From: JAKAAZ01 sp963817855
GTDB lineage: Bacteria; Acidobacteriota; Terriglobia; Terriglobales; Acidobacteriaceae
NCBI GenBank assembly: GCA_963817855.1
Contig: CAWFQA010000004.1
Span: forward strand, 310,001 to 374,000
DNA: 64,000 nt
Direction of reading: 5' to 3'
Shown: piece by piece, positions 18,532 through 28,426 of the stretch
Layout: each line of letters opens with the position of its first letter
Numbering within the stretch: the first letter of the stretch is position 1
The notes under the pieces: model-generated
Database searches by the model: none
What the model was told of the DNA's origin: nothing
The model's input: the letters and a program-made list of their open reading frames with translations, nothing else
Position numbers and translations under genes: made by a program

Positions 18532-20994
18532 ATGACCACACTGCTGAATGATCTTCGCTACGCATTCCGCCAGCTCCGCAAGTCGCCCGGATTTGCAGCA
18601 GTCGCTGTCCTGACGCTGGCGGTGGGTATCGGCGCGACCACCGCGATCTTTACCCTTGTCTATGACGTGCTGCTCAAGCCATTGCCGTATACGCATCCCG
18701 GGCAACTCGTTGTGTTGCAGGAACAGGTGGCGGAATTCAAAGATATCTATCCGACGCTGCCGATGAACGCGAATCACTTTGAAAATTGGCAACAGCACAG
18801 CCGTAGCTTTCAATCCATGGCCACGCTGGAGCAGGATAACGTTCCGCTGGGCGCAGGCGGCCATCCGCGCCAGGTGGGGGTACTGCGAGCAACCTCGGGC
18901 ATTTTCCCTGCGTTGATGGCGAAACCGCAGTTGGGGCGGGGGTTCAACGCTCAGGAAGATCATCCGGGTCATGAACATGTCGTCGTACTGATGCACGACT
19001 TGTGGAAACAGCAATTCCATAGTGATCCCAACGTTTTGGGAAAGACCATCACCCTGGACGGCAACGTATTTACCGTGATCGGGGTAATGCCAGCTTCGTT
19101 TTACCTGCCCAGCGGCCAAACGTTTGAGTATGGCGGTATCTCGGATTCAGGCAACTCCGGTCCGGCCGAAGCGATTGTTCCTTTGGCGTTCTCTAAAGAC
19201 CAAATGCATCAGGAAATGGGTGACTTCGATTATTTCGGGTTGGCGCGCTTGAAACCTGGCGTATCCACTGCACAAGCCAACGCTGAGATCAACGCGCTGC
19301 AGCATGGCATTGCAGGGCGGCTGCCACCGAATGAGAAGGCCACTCTTTCCGCGGTGCTCATTCCATTTCAACAATTTCTCATTGGCAATAACCGCAAACC
19401 GCTTCTCATACTGCTTGTGGCGGTCGCGAGCCTGCTGTTTGTCGGCTGCATCAATATCATGAACCTGCTTCTCGCCCGCGCGGTCGGACGCCGGCAGGAG
19501 ATGGCAGTCGCTTCCGCGCTGGGAGCCAGTCGAGGAGACTTGCTACGGGCGTCGATGCGAGAGGCCGGTGTGTTGGCCGCGATCGGCGGCGCGCTGGGAA
19601 TTCTTCTCGCCGCGATGATCGTGCCGATCCTGCAGCGTTTTTTGCCTGCGGCGCTGAACTTTCGCGGCAGCCTCCACGTGGACTGGATGGGAGCGGCGTT
19701 TGCCTTGTTGCTGGCCGTGATTGTAACGCTGCTCGCCGGTGCTGCTCCGGCACGGATGAGCTGGCGGACCCAGCCACAAGAGGCATTGCGCGGCGACTCG
19801 CGTTCGGCAAGCGAGTCGCGCAGCGGAAAACAAATGCGCAAAACATTGGTCGCAGCGGAAGTCGCCGTCAGCGTCACTCTGGTTCTGATGACGGGATTAT
19901 TGACTGCCAGCCTCTACCGCCTGATGCATGTTGACCGTGGCTTTCAGACAGCAAGAGTCATGACCGCAAAGATTGAGTTGCCGAGCCATTCTTATGACAA
20001 GCAGCCCGATCGCCATACTTTCTACAAAAATATCCTTGAGAGATTGAATCGGCTGCCGGGCGCTGAAGGGGCTGCCATTGTAAGCGTGGTCCCGCTCGGC
20101 GGCGATTTCTGGACAGATCTGGTTCAGCTCCCTGGGGATGCCAGGCCCCTCGTGGACATGCCATTGGAGCATTTGCGCTGGATCAGTCCAGGATTTTTTC
20201 AAACAATCCATCTACCCCTGGTCGCCGGTCGTTTTCTCAGCCCGGACGATGACGGCAAGAATGTTGCCATCGTCTCCGCATTAACAGCCAGGACGCTCTG
20301 GCCCGGAAAGAACCCGATCGGGCAGCAGTTCACCCTCGGCGATCCCAAAAGTACACCCTTCACTGTGATCGGCGTGGTGCAGAATGCCCGCATGATTTCG
20401 CTGGCGAAGGCCGATCCCATGATGGTCTACGTCCCCTACTGGTATCGTGCCGAAACCACGGCGGGATTGGTTGTCCGCACCAAACAGGACCCGTCGCAGA
20501 TGGCCAACGCGATCCGTCGCACGATCTGGAGCATCGATCCCGCAGTCGCCGTTCCGACGGTGCGCGCGCTGGGAGGCGTGGTTGCCGATTCGGTGGCGAC
20601 GCGACGTTTTGAAATGGACCTGCTGCTTCTGTTCGCGGTCTGCGCGTGGCTGCTTGCCGGCCTCGGAGTATATGGAGTGGTTACCTACTCGGTGGTGCAG
20701 CGGCGACAGGAGATTGGTTTGCGCATGGCGCTCGGCGCGCAGCGCGGAAATATCTACGCTCAGGTGCTGCGCGAGGGTTTGACTCCTGTCGTTGCAGGAG
20801 CGGTCGTCGGCATTGCGGTCGCCTTCGCGTGTGCGCGACTGATTGGCAGCCTGCTGTTTCAGGTGGATGCATTCAATCCCTGGATTGCAGCCGCTGCAGC
20901 CGCATCTCTGTTGTTGGCGGGCACCTCGGCTTGTCTGTTGCCCGCTCGCCGCGCGGCTTCGGTAGATCCCATGCAGGCACTACGTTCCGAATAG
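18532..20994 (+). CDS. ADOP/MacB-like permease D
   Basis: 820 aa with standard ADOP architecture. In FtsX domain 1 the usual LLIACAN is replaced by LLFVGCINIMNLLLARA, and the coupling segment reads RRQEMAVASALGASRGDLL, where most members have a basic residue before the LGASR-like motif. These are the parts expected to contact the ATPase, so D may couple differently. Lobe 1 carries an insertion around residues 65-85 (VAEFKDIYPTLPMNANHF). FtsX domain 2 is conventional (GVYGVVTYSVVQRRQEIGLRM) and the tail is LPARRAASVDPMQALRSE. ATG 18532 follows a TAGGAGAG stop and ribosome-site fusion. Confidence 0.92.
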   Translation: MTTLLNDLRYAFRQLRKSPGFAAVAVLTLAVGIGATTAIFTLVYDVLLKPLPYTHPGQLVVLQEQVAEFKDIYPTLPMNANHFENWQQHSRSFQSMATLEQDNVPLGAGGHPRQVGVLRATSGIFPALMAKPQLGRGFNAQEDHPGHEHVVVLMHDLWKQQFHSDPNVLGKTITLDGNVFTVIGVMPASFYLPSGQTFEYGGISDSGNSGPAEAIVPLAFSKDQMHQEMGDFDYFGLARLKPGVSTAQANAEINALQHGIAGRLPPNEKATLSAVLIPFQQFLIGNNRKPLLILLVAVASLLFVGCINIMNLLLARAVGRRQEMAVASALGASRGDLLRASMREAGVLAAIGGALGILLAAMIVPILQRFLPAALNFRGSLHVDWMGAAFALLLAVIVTLLAGAAPARMSWRTQPQEALRGDSRSASESRSGKQMRKTLVAAEVAVSVTLVLMTGLLTASLYRLMHVDRGFQTARVMTAKIELPSHSYDKQPDRHTFYKNILERLNRLPGAEGAAIVSVVPLGGDFWTDLVQLPGDARPLVDMPLEHLRWISPGFFQTIHLPLVAGRFLSPDDDGKNVAIVSALTARTLWPGKNPIGQQFTLGDPKSTPFTVIGVVQNARMISLAKADPMMVYVPYWYRAETTAGLVVRTKQDPSQMANAIRRTIWSIDPAVAVPTVRALGGVVADSVATRRFEMDLLLLFAVCAWLLAGLGVYGVVTYSVVQRRQEIGLRMALGAQRGNIYAQVLREGLTPVVAGAVVGIAVAFACARLIGSLLFQVDAFNPWIAAAAAASLLLAGTSACLLPARRAASVDPMQALRSE

Positions 20995-21004
20995 GAGATT
21001 GAGG

Positions 21005-23452
21005 ATGACGACCCTGCTCAACGATGTTCGCTTCGCGCTTCGACAATTGCGCAAGTCGCCGGGATTCACCATCACTGCCATCCTGACCCTGGCGCTCGGT
21101 ATCGGCGCGACCGCGGCTATGTTCAGCGTGGTCGATGCAGTGTTGCTACATCCGCTGCCGTTCAAAGACGTAGACCGCATCGTGCGAATCAAAATGAAGG
21201 CAGCCGCGAACTATGAGCAGCCCGCCTCCTGGCCGGAGTATCAGGACATGCGCCGGCTGGCGACCAGCTTTCAGCGCGCTTGCCGGAGTCGGCGGCGGGG
21301 GCGATGGCGTGACGCTCACGCGGGGCAATCGAGCGATCTATCTGCACGCGGTGCAGGGCACCGATAATTTCTTCCGGATCTTCGGAGTTCGCCCGCTGTT
21401 GGGACGCACCTACCTTCCCGGCGAAGACCAAAACGGCAAAAACAATGTCGCCGTCCTCAGCTACTCGGTGTGGCAGCAGTATTTTGGCGGCAAAAAAAAT
21501 GTCATTGGCGAATTCGTCCATCTCGATGGCCTGCCGTACACCGTGATCGGTGTCATGCCCGCTGGCTTCCGCGTCCGCTTCGATACCCGGGATGTTGTCT
21601 ACATCCCTTTGCGATTGACGGCGGACCAGATCAAATCGCGCGGCAGTTTCTGGATGCCCGTCTGGGGACGACTCAACCCCGGAGTGACGGTCGCCCAGGC
21701 CACAGCGGACATGAACCATGTGCTGAGCGAGATCGGCAAGCAGTTTCCAGAACACGACAAGGGCAAGACCGCGCAGGTCATTCCCATCGTCGACGTGTTG
21801 CATACCAATCAGACCGGTCACAATGATCGCCCGGAGTTGTGGACCTTGTTAGCCGCCGTGTTTGCAGTCCTCTTGATTGCGTGCACCAACGTTGCCGGCC
21901 TGCTGCTGGCTCGCGGCATTCTGCGGCAGCGTGAGCTAGCCGTGCGCACTGCGCTTGGTGCCGGCCGCCGACGCATCGTGATTCAGATGCTCACAGAAAA
22001 CGTGCTGCTCGGCATCGGCGGCGGAATCGGCGGGCATCTTCCTGGGCGAAGTGTTGCTGATTGCGATGCAGCAATTCCTAGAAAAGGCATTCCAGTTGGG
22101 CGGAAATGCTCACATGAACGTTCCGGTTCTGGCAGCGACCTTCGTCGTTTCTCTGCTGGCCAGTGTTGCCGCCGGATTGATTCCGGCGTGGCGGGCTGCG
22201 CACATCGATCCGAATCATGCTCTTAAATCCGGCGCAAACGCCGGGACCACGCGGCATCAGCATCAATTGCGCGCTGGATTCGTTGTGGTGCAGGTAGCCC
22301 TATCGCTGATGTTGCTGGTCTGCTCCGGTCTGCTACTTCTTGGACTGCGGGAAATGTTCCAGACCAACGTGGGTTTCAATCCAAAAAACCTGCTTACCCT
22401 CGAAGTCGATATTCCCGCGGGAGATTACAAGAGCACAGGGTTTGTGAGGGGACTCGTCCACCCGCTGGAAGCGAGCGTGCAACAGATTCCCGGAGTCACC
22501 GCGGTCGGCAGTAACGACCTGCTGCCGATTTGGCAGACCGGATCGAATAGTGATCTTGCCTTGGTCGGCAAGCCGGAGGATCCTCTCGATAAGCAGCGAT
22601 TGACAGAAGTGCGTTTTGTCAGCCCAGGCTATTTCGCAGCCATGCAGTTGCCTATCCTGAAAGGCCGTGACTTTACCGCACAGGATTCGGCGAAATCCCA
22701 GCAGGTGGCGATTGTGAATGAAGCCTGGGTGAAGGAGTTCCTCAAGCAGCAATGAAGATCCGCTCGCGCAGGCCTTCAAAGGCGACTCCGGAGATACCAA
22801 CACAGCCATCGTCGGCGTTGCACGCAGCGGACGGCAGGGTCTGTTTGACCCGGCGACCGCGGAAGCGGATTTTCCGCTGACTCAGATGCCGCAGTCATGG
22901 CTCGCCTTCATTCCCCAGTTTTATCTTTTCGTGCGTACCTCCGTGCCGCCGACCAGCATCGTTCCTCAATTGCGTAATGCGCTGCATGAGGTCGCTCCCA
23001 ACGTTGCCTTCCGCACCCCGGAAACCATGGAACAGGTTCTCTCCGATGCGCTGGTCACCAATCGGATGCTCAGCTGGCTGTTCGGACTGTTCGCCGCCGT
23101 CGCCGCGCTACTCACGGCGATCGGCATCTACGGCCTTCTCAGTCAGGAGGTCGCCAGCCGCACTCGCGATATCGGCGTTCGCATGGCGCTGGGCGCAACC
23201 CGCGTCGGCGTCGCCCAGCTTGTCTTGGGTCGCGTCGGCGTTCTTTTGATTGTCGGCATTGGCGCTGGCCTCACCGGTGTATTCCTCGTTCGCCGCGCGC
23301 TGATTGCCGTGCTGACGGTTCAGTTCCATCAGGACATCTGGGCCATTGTCGCCATCGCAATTGGTTTGGGCGCCATCGGGTTGCTTTCCGCGGTGATTCC
23401 CGCGCGGCGTGCTGCCTCCATTGATCCCATGCAGGCCTTGCGTTCGGAATAA
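21005..23452 (+). pseudogene. ADOP/MacB-like permease E, disrupted by three +1 frameshifts
   Basis: Translation from ATG 21005 gives the usual start (TLLNDVRFALRQLRKSPGF), but the reading frame moves by +1 three times: near 21275 (a CGCGC run), near 22030-22036 (GGCGGGC) and near 22750 (CAGCAAT). Removing one base at each point restores a continuous protein of about 814 aa, with the joins DMRRLATSFQ/ALAGVGGG, GGGIGG/GIFLGEVLL and WVKEFLKQ/NEDPLAQAF, ending IPARRAASIDPMQALRSE. Sequence on both sides of each break is otherwise well conserved. So the damage is recent or the breaks are sequencing errors. The longest intact piece is about 330 codons. Confidence 0.88.
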
Positions 23453-23463
23453 GGAGAGCGATT

Positions 23464-25914
23464 GTGAGTCGTCTGTTAAATGATCTTCGCTACGCATTGC
23501 GGCAACTCCGTAAGTCGCCCGGGTTTGCCGCTACCGCGATCCTTACGCTCGCCTTGGGCATCGGCGCAAACGCCGTCATCTTCACGCTCGTCGATTCCAT
23601 CATGCTTCGTCCGCTGCCGTTTCCTCATCAAGACAGGCTCATGCGAATTCTTGGCAGCAGCAACGCCAATATTTATCCGAAGGGTTGGATTCAGCAACTG
23701 GGCAGTCATTCCACCGCGTTCCAATCGATCAGTGGGTACGGCGCCGACACCGAAATGAATGTTTCCAGTGATGCTTCCGTGGATCGCGAATTTGGCTCCG
23801 CCGTCACTGTCAATGCGTTCGACACGCTGGGAATTCATCCCATGCTCGGCGCTTTCTTTTCAAAAGAAGATGCGATTGCCGGGCAGGATCAGGAAGTCGT
23901 CCTCAGCTATGGATACTGGCGGCAGCATTTTGGAGGCAATCCAACGATTCTGGGCCAAAGAATTCGAGTTGACGGTGTATGGCGCGCCATACTAGGCGTC
24001 ATGCCGGCGGGCATACACTTTCCATATTCCGACACGCAGTTTGTCATCCCCGTCTCCTTCAAGGGCGGCGATCCGATCGATGCGTGGAATACGTTTGATC
24101 TGCGAGCGCTCGGCCGCCTCAACGCTGGAGTCGCTCCCGCGCAGGCTCAGGCGGAATTGCGCGGTCTGCATAATGTTTTACTGCCGCTATTTCCCTGGCG
24201 AATGCCCGATATCTGGGCTTCCGATACGGCTGTCGTCCCACTGCTGCAATCGGAAGTCGGCGAGGTGCGGCCGAAGCTTCTTCTGCTGTTCGGCGCAGTT
24301 GGGTTGATCCTGCTCATAGCTTGTGCGAATGTCGCCAATCTGATCCTGGCGCGCACCAATGGCCGAGAACGCGAGATTGCGGTCCGCGGTGCGCTGGGTG
24401 CCTCAAGCAAAAGATTAGTGCAGCAATTGTTGACCGAGAGCCTTGTTCTCGGCGTTCTTGCTGGCTTCGTCGGGCTGATGGCAGCGGCCGTGAGCCTGCA
24501 GGTGTTCGTGCGGCTGCTGCCCGCGGATACGCCCCGTCTCTCCAACGTTGCGCTGCACGGCACTGTTCTCCTCTTCGCCGCCATTGCATCGGTCGTCGCT
24601 GGTTTCGCGTTCGGCCTGATTCCGGCCGTCAAAGCTGTAAAGACCGTATCATCCCAGCTGTTGGATACGCTTCGATCCGGCAGTCGCAGCTTTTCCGGCA
24701 AGGCTTCGCAATTCCGTCTATCGAGATTTCTCGTCATCGGACAGATCGCCTCGTCGGTGGTCGTCATCACGATCGCAGGACTGATGTTGCACAGTTTGTA
24801 CAAGCTTTCGCAGGTCAAGCCCGGCTTTAACACAGATCGAATTGTCACCGCGGAAATCGCGCTCGATTCGACTGCGTGCCGGCAGACCGGGCGATGCGAG
24901 TCATTCTTCCAGACGCTGTTAGAGCGTGCACGCGGCATCGAAGGCACGCAAGCCGTCGCTCTTACGGACTCACTGCCGATGAGCGGCTGGGATAACAATT
25001 ATGTTTACGATGCGGAAGGTCATCCCCGCCAGGCGCGCCTGGGAGCCAGCGTGGCCACTGGCCGCACCGTTTCAGCAGACTATTTTTCTGTGCTCGGCCT
25101 GCAGCTGCTGCGCGGCCGTCTTCTCACCCCATCGGATGCATCCGGCGCCAGTCGCGCTGCGGTTATCGATCAACGCATGGCGGAACGACTATGGCCACAT
25201 CAGGACCCCATTGGCAAGCACCTCATTTCTGTTGCGGATGAAGCCACTCCGGCAGTCTGGGACCCGCAGAAAGCTTCCATCGTCGTCGGCGTGGTGCGCA
25301 ATGCGCGCGAAGGAAACCTTGAGAGCGGATATCAGGATGAGGTTTTTCTCCCCATGACCGCGCTGCAACCGCACCCAACGATGTATGTCATGCTGCGCAC
25401 CCACTCCACGCCCTCTGAAGCGGCCGCGGCTCTGCGCAGAGTTGTCGCTGGAATAGATCCGCAGGTTCCCGTCACCCGGGTTCGTACATTGAATGAAGTC
25501 GTGTCGGCATCGGTCTCGGCGCCGCGATCGCTCACCCTGTTATTGCTCGGCTTCGGTCTGCTGGCAGTCGTCATTGGCGCGGTTGGTGTCTACAGCTTGA
25601 TCGCCTACATCGTCAGTTGGCGCACTCGCGAGATCGGCATTCGCCTCGCGCTCGGTGAACAGCGGGGCCGCATCGCCCTCGGAATTGTGAAGCAGAGCCT
25701 GTTTCTCGCACTTACCGGATCGGTCGCAGGCCTGTTGGCGGCCATTGCATTCACGCGCTTATTGCACAGCTTTCTGTTTGAAGTCAGCCCGGTCGATCCG
25801 CTGACTTTCTGTATCGTGTCATTGCTGATGATGCTGATTGCGTTGGTCGCGGCTTGGTTGCCCGCGCGTCGAGCGGCTTCTGTCGATCCCATGCTCGCAT
25901 TGCGTTCCGAATAG
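23464..25914 (+). CDS. ADOP/MacB-like permease F
   Basis: 816 aa, GTG start at 23464 with AAGGAG overlapping the previous stop. Standard order of TM1 (LALGIGANAVIF), lobe 1, FtsX 1 (LLIACANVANLILART), TM, lobe 2, FtsX 2 and tail LPARRAASVDPMLALRSE. Lobe 2 begins with a short Cys-X5-Cys element (Cys472 and Cys478, TACRQTGRCESF) that other array members lack. Both cysteines should lie in the periplasm and could form a disulfide loop. Coupling motif after FtsX 2 TM is REIGIRLALGEQRGRI, with Glu in place of the usual Ala. Substrate unknown. Confidence 0.92.
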   Translation: MSRLLNDLRYALRQLRKSPGFAATAILTLALGIGANAVIFTLVDSIMLRPLPFPHQDRLMRILGSSNANIYPKGWIQQLGSHSTAFQSISGYGADTEMNVSSDASVDREFGSAVTVNAFDTLGIHPMLGAFFSKEDAIAGQDQEVVLSYGYWRQHFGGNPTILGQRIRVDGVWRAILGVMPAGIHFPYSDTQFVIPVSFKGGDPIDAWNTFDLRALGRLNAGVAPAQAQAELRGLHNVLLPLFPWRMPDIWASDTAVVPLLQSEVGEVRPKLLLLFGAVGLILLIACANVANLILARTNGREREIAVRGALGASSKRLVQQLLTESLVLGVLAGFVGLMAAAVSLQVFVRLLPADTPRLSNVALHGTVLLFAAIASVVAGFAFGLIPAVKAVKTVSSQLLDTLRSGSRSFSGKASQFRLSRFLVIGQIASSVVVITIAGLMLHSLYKLSQVKPGFNTDRIVTAEIALDSTACRQTGRCESFFQTLLERARGIEGTQAVALTDSLPMSGWDNNYVYDAEGHPRQARLGASVATGRTVSADYFSVLGLQLLRGRLLTPSDASGASRAAVIDQRMAERLWPHQDPIGKHLISVADEATPAVWDPQKASIVVGVVRNAREGNLESGYQDEVFLPMTALQPHPTMYVMLRTHSTPSEAAAALRRVVAGIDPQVPVTRVRTLNEVVSASVSAPRSLTLLLLGFGLLAVVIGAVGVYSLIAYIVSWRTREIGIRLALGEQRGRIALGIVKQSLFLALTGSVAGLLAAIAFTRLLHSFLFEVSPVDPLTFCIVSLLMMLIALVAAWLPARRAASVDPMLALRSE

Positions 25915-25924
25915 GAAACAAATC

Positions 25925-28417
25925 ATGACGAATCTTCTCAACGATCTTCGCTACGCATTCCGGCAACTCCGTAAGTCGCCCGGATTCGCCATCACGGCCA
26001 TCCTGATCCTGGCGCTCGGTATCGGAGCCAACGCGGCCATGTTCACGGTGCTGAATGCAGTCCTGCTTCAACCGCTGCCGTATGTCGCGGTCAACCGGCT
26101 GGTGGTGCCCACGTTGGTCGATAAACACGGAGAGCGTATCTATGGCGCAATGTATCCAGATATTCAGGAATGGCAGAAGCGGGCACGCACGTTAGACGGC
26201 ATCGCCTACACAAGCGGTTTCAACCAGTATCTTCAAGACGTCAGCGGCGGCGAAACCGTCTCCAACGTTCAGGGCAGTGCGAATTTGTTTTCTGTGCTCG
26301 GCATAAAGCCGCAGATTGGGCGCACCTACGGACTGGAGGAGCAGACCCCCGGCCACAGCCAGGTCGTGGTGCTGAGTGATCCCGTGTGGGAAAAGTATTT
26401 CCATCGCAATCCGAATGCGCTTGGAAAAACCATCAAGCTGGACGGCCAACTGTACACCGTGATCGGCGTCATGCCAAAATCATTCTCGTATCCATTTTCC
26501 GTCGGTCGAGGTGAAATATGGGCTTCCGAAGCGGAAGTGTGGACACCGCTGCCGTTGACGCCTGATGCGATGACCCGAGGCGGTCCACCCGGATATTACG
26601 GGATCATTGCGCGACTCAAGCCAGGGGCTTCGTTGACCGCCGCGCAGACGGAGTTGAGCAGTCTGCAAGGTCAGATCGGCAAAGAATATCCTCCAAGCTA
26701 CAACTATGCTGTTCCCGTTTCTGCACAGATGCAGTCCTATCGCGACACGCTCACGTCGCAGTTTCGGCCATCGTTGCTGATCCTGGAAGCCGCCTGCCTG
26801 ATGCTGTGGCTGATTGCCTGCGCCAATGTCGCTGGACTTTCGCTGGTTCGCGGTTCAGCTCGCCAAAGAGAGATTGCCGTGCGTGGAGCCCTTGGAGCCC
26901 GGCGGAGCAGGCTGCTCTGGCAAGCAATGACGGAAAGCTTACTAGTGAGCATAACTGCGACTGGCGCCGGCATCGGATTTGCAGTCGTCGCGCTGCACGT
27001 ATTTCGCCATGCCTTACTGCAGCGGATTGATATCATCCGCGACATTCATATCAATCTGCCGGTGGTATTGATCCTGGCAGCATTCTCAATCATCACCGCC
27101 GTTGTCTGCGGCCTGGTCCCCGCGCTGCTCACCGTGAATTCTCCGGTCTTGCAGGCGCTGCAACACGGAGGCCTTCACAGCAGCGCTGACCGGCGTCAGA
27201 AACATGTGCGCGATGGATTGATCGTTGTTGAAATCGCGCTCTCGCTGACGCTGCTGGTCGCCTGCGGCCTGCTGCTGCGGACCCTATATGCACTGCGGCA
27301 TGAGCCGCTGGGCGTTCGCACTGATCATGTGCTCACGGCCGACTTCAACCTTCCCGACTATCCCTACTATGACACCAACCTCGTTACCCACCTATACCAG
27401 CCGCTGCTTGCAAAAACGCAGCAACTGCCGGATGTCCAGGCCGCCAGCCTCTCCACCGTGGTTCCCCTCGATGCGGGCTTCTTGATCCAGCTTTCAATGT
27501 ATGGGGATGGCAAGAAATCGTCTTACGGCGCGCAATCCAAGGGTATCAACGCCCAGCTTGCGGCGGCGACAGCAGACATGCAGCGTGTGTTTGGCTTTCG
27601 TATGTTGCAGGGAAGATTTTTCAACGACGAGGACACCTACACATCTCAGCCGGTCGTTGTGGTCAATCGAGCATTCGCCAACGCATATTGGCCTGGCGGA
27701 AAAGGCGTTGGCAAGCAACTGATGAACCTGCATAAAAACAAGAAAGCCTATGCCATTGTGATTGGAGTCATGGACGATTTGCCGCAGCGCTCCTTGGCGG
27801 ACAAACGAGGGCCGCAGGTTCTTGTCTGCCTTTCCCAGTTGGCTCCGGAAGACAATTTTTATGAGCCTACCGCCAGCGTCCATATGCAGCTTGCGGTGCG
27901 TACGCGCGAAAAACCCGAGGTCGTCATTCCAGAGATTCGCGGCCTACTCGGTCAAATGGCGCCGCAACTACGCGGCCTCAAAATCGAAACCATGGATCAG
28001 GTGGTCGAAGATTCCATGGGCGACCAGAATCTGGCGGCGCACCTGCTCGAACTATTTGGCGGAACCGCACTCATCATCACCCTTGCCGGTCTGTATGGAT
28101 CCCTGCTGTACGCAGTCAGCCTGCGTCGAAGGGAAATGGCGGTTCGATTAGCGGTCGGCGCGCAGCGCTTTGACATTTTAAAGATTGTTTTGTCGCGCGC
28201 GGCGACCTTGCTTCTGATGGGTCTCGCCGCAGGAGCTGCGATCTCCTTTGCCACTGGCCGTTTCTTGCAGAGTTATACCTATAAAGTTCATCCGGGCGAC
28301 CCAGCGACGTTATTGGCTGCGTGCTTGCTTTTTTTAACCTGCGGCTTGCTAGCCGCCTATCTCCCCGCTCGACGGGCGGCAATGACAGAACCGATCGAAA
28401 TTCTCCGTGAGGAGTAG
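25925..28417 (+). CDS. ADOP/MacB-like permease G
   Basis: 830 aa. The frame stays open back to 25838, but ATG 25925 is the real start because it begins the array-typical MTNLLNDLRYAFRQLRKSPGF. The upstream signal is weak (TAGGAAAC). Its first 63 conserved bases (25943-26005) are identical to those of permease H. FtsX 1 has WLIACANVAGLSLVRGSARQ. FtsX 2 is unusual: GLYGSLLYAVSLRRREMAVRLAVGAQR, then a divergent tail LPARRAAMTEPIEILREE. The GAGGAG codons of the tail add a ribosome site for permease H. Same fused pseudo-dimer layout as the rest. Confidence 0.92.
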   Translation: MTNLLNDLRYAFRQLRKSPGFAITAILILALGIGANAAMFTVLNAVLLQPLPYVAVNRLVVPTLVDKHGERIYGAMYPDIQEWQKRARTLDGIAYTSGFNQYLQDVSGGETVSNVQGSANLFSVLGIKPQIGRTYGLEEQTPGHSQVVVLSDPVWEKYFHRNPNALGKTIKLDGQLYTVIGVMPKSFSYPFSVGRGEIWASEAEVWTPLPLTPDAMTRGGPPGYYGIIARLKPGASLTAAQTELSSLQGQIGKEYPPSYNYAVPVSAQMQSYRDTLTSQFRPSLLILEAACLMLWLIACANVAGLSLVRGSARQREIAVRGALGARRSRLLWQAMTESLLVSITATGAGIGFAVVALHVFRHALLQRIDIIRDIHINLPVVLILAAFSIITAVVCGLVPALLTVNSPVLQALQHGGLHSSADRRQKHVRDGLIVVEIALSLTLLVACGLLLRTLYALRHEPLGVRTDHVLTADFNLPDYPYYDTNLVTHLYQPLLAKTQQLPDVQAASLSTVVPLDAGFLIQLSMYGDGKKSSYGAQSKGINAQLAAATADMQRVFGFRMLQGRFFNDEDTYTSQPVVVVNRAFANAYWPGGKGVGKQLMNLHKNKKAYAIVIGVMDDLPQRSLADKRGPQVLVCLSQLAPEDNFYEPTASVHMQLAVRTREKPEVVIPEIRGLLGQMAPQLRGLKIETMDQVVEDSMGDQNLAAHLLELFGGTALIITLAGLYGSLLYAVSLRRREMAVRLAVGAQRFDILKIVLSRAATLLLMGLAAGAAISFATGRFLQSYTYKVHPGDPATLLAACLLFLTCGLLAAYLPARRAAMTEPIEILREE
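25943..26005 (+). repeat. 63-bp direct repeat, copy in permease G
   Basis: These 63 bases encode DLRYAFRQLRKSPGFAITAIL and are identical, base for base, to 28445-28507 in permease H. The two genes differ in most codons beyond this point. Weaker versions lie at the same place in every array gene. Confidence 0.9.
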
Positions 28418-28426
28418 GAGCCTGGC

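Noticed and set aside
17983..19119. Long open frame (378 codons) on the minus strand opposite permeases C and D
   Set aside because: Antisense to conserved permease codons with biased third positions; the translation is rich in His, Gln and Arg and matches no family pattern. Similar long antisense frames at 15715-16683, 34522-35538, 37183-38178 and 54843-55805 were rejected for the same reason.
21005..23452. Programmed frameshifting as the explanation for permease E
   Set aside because: Three +1 shifts in one gene, without slippery heptamers or stop-codon contexts known for programmed shifts, and no such breaks in the sister genes. Pseudogene or sequence error is simpler.
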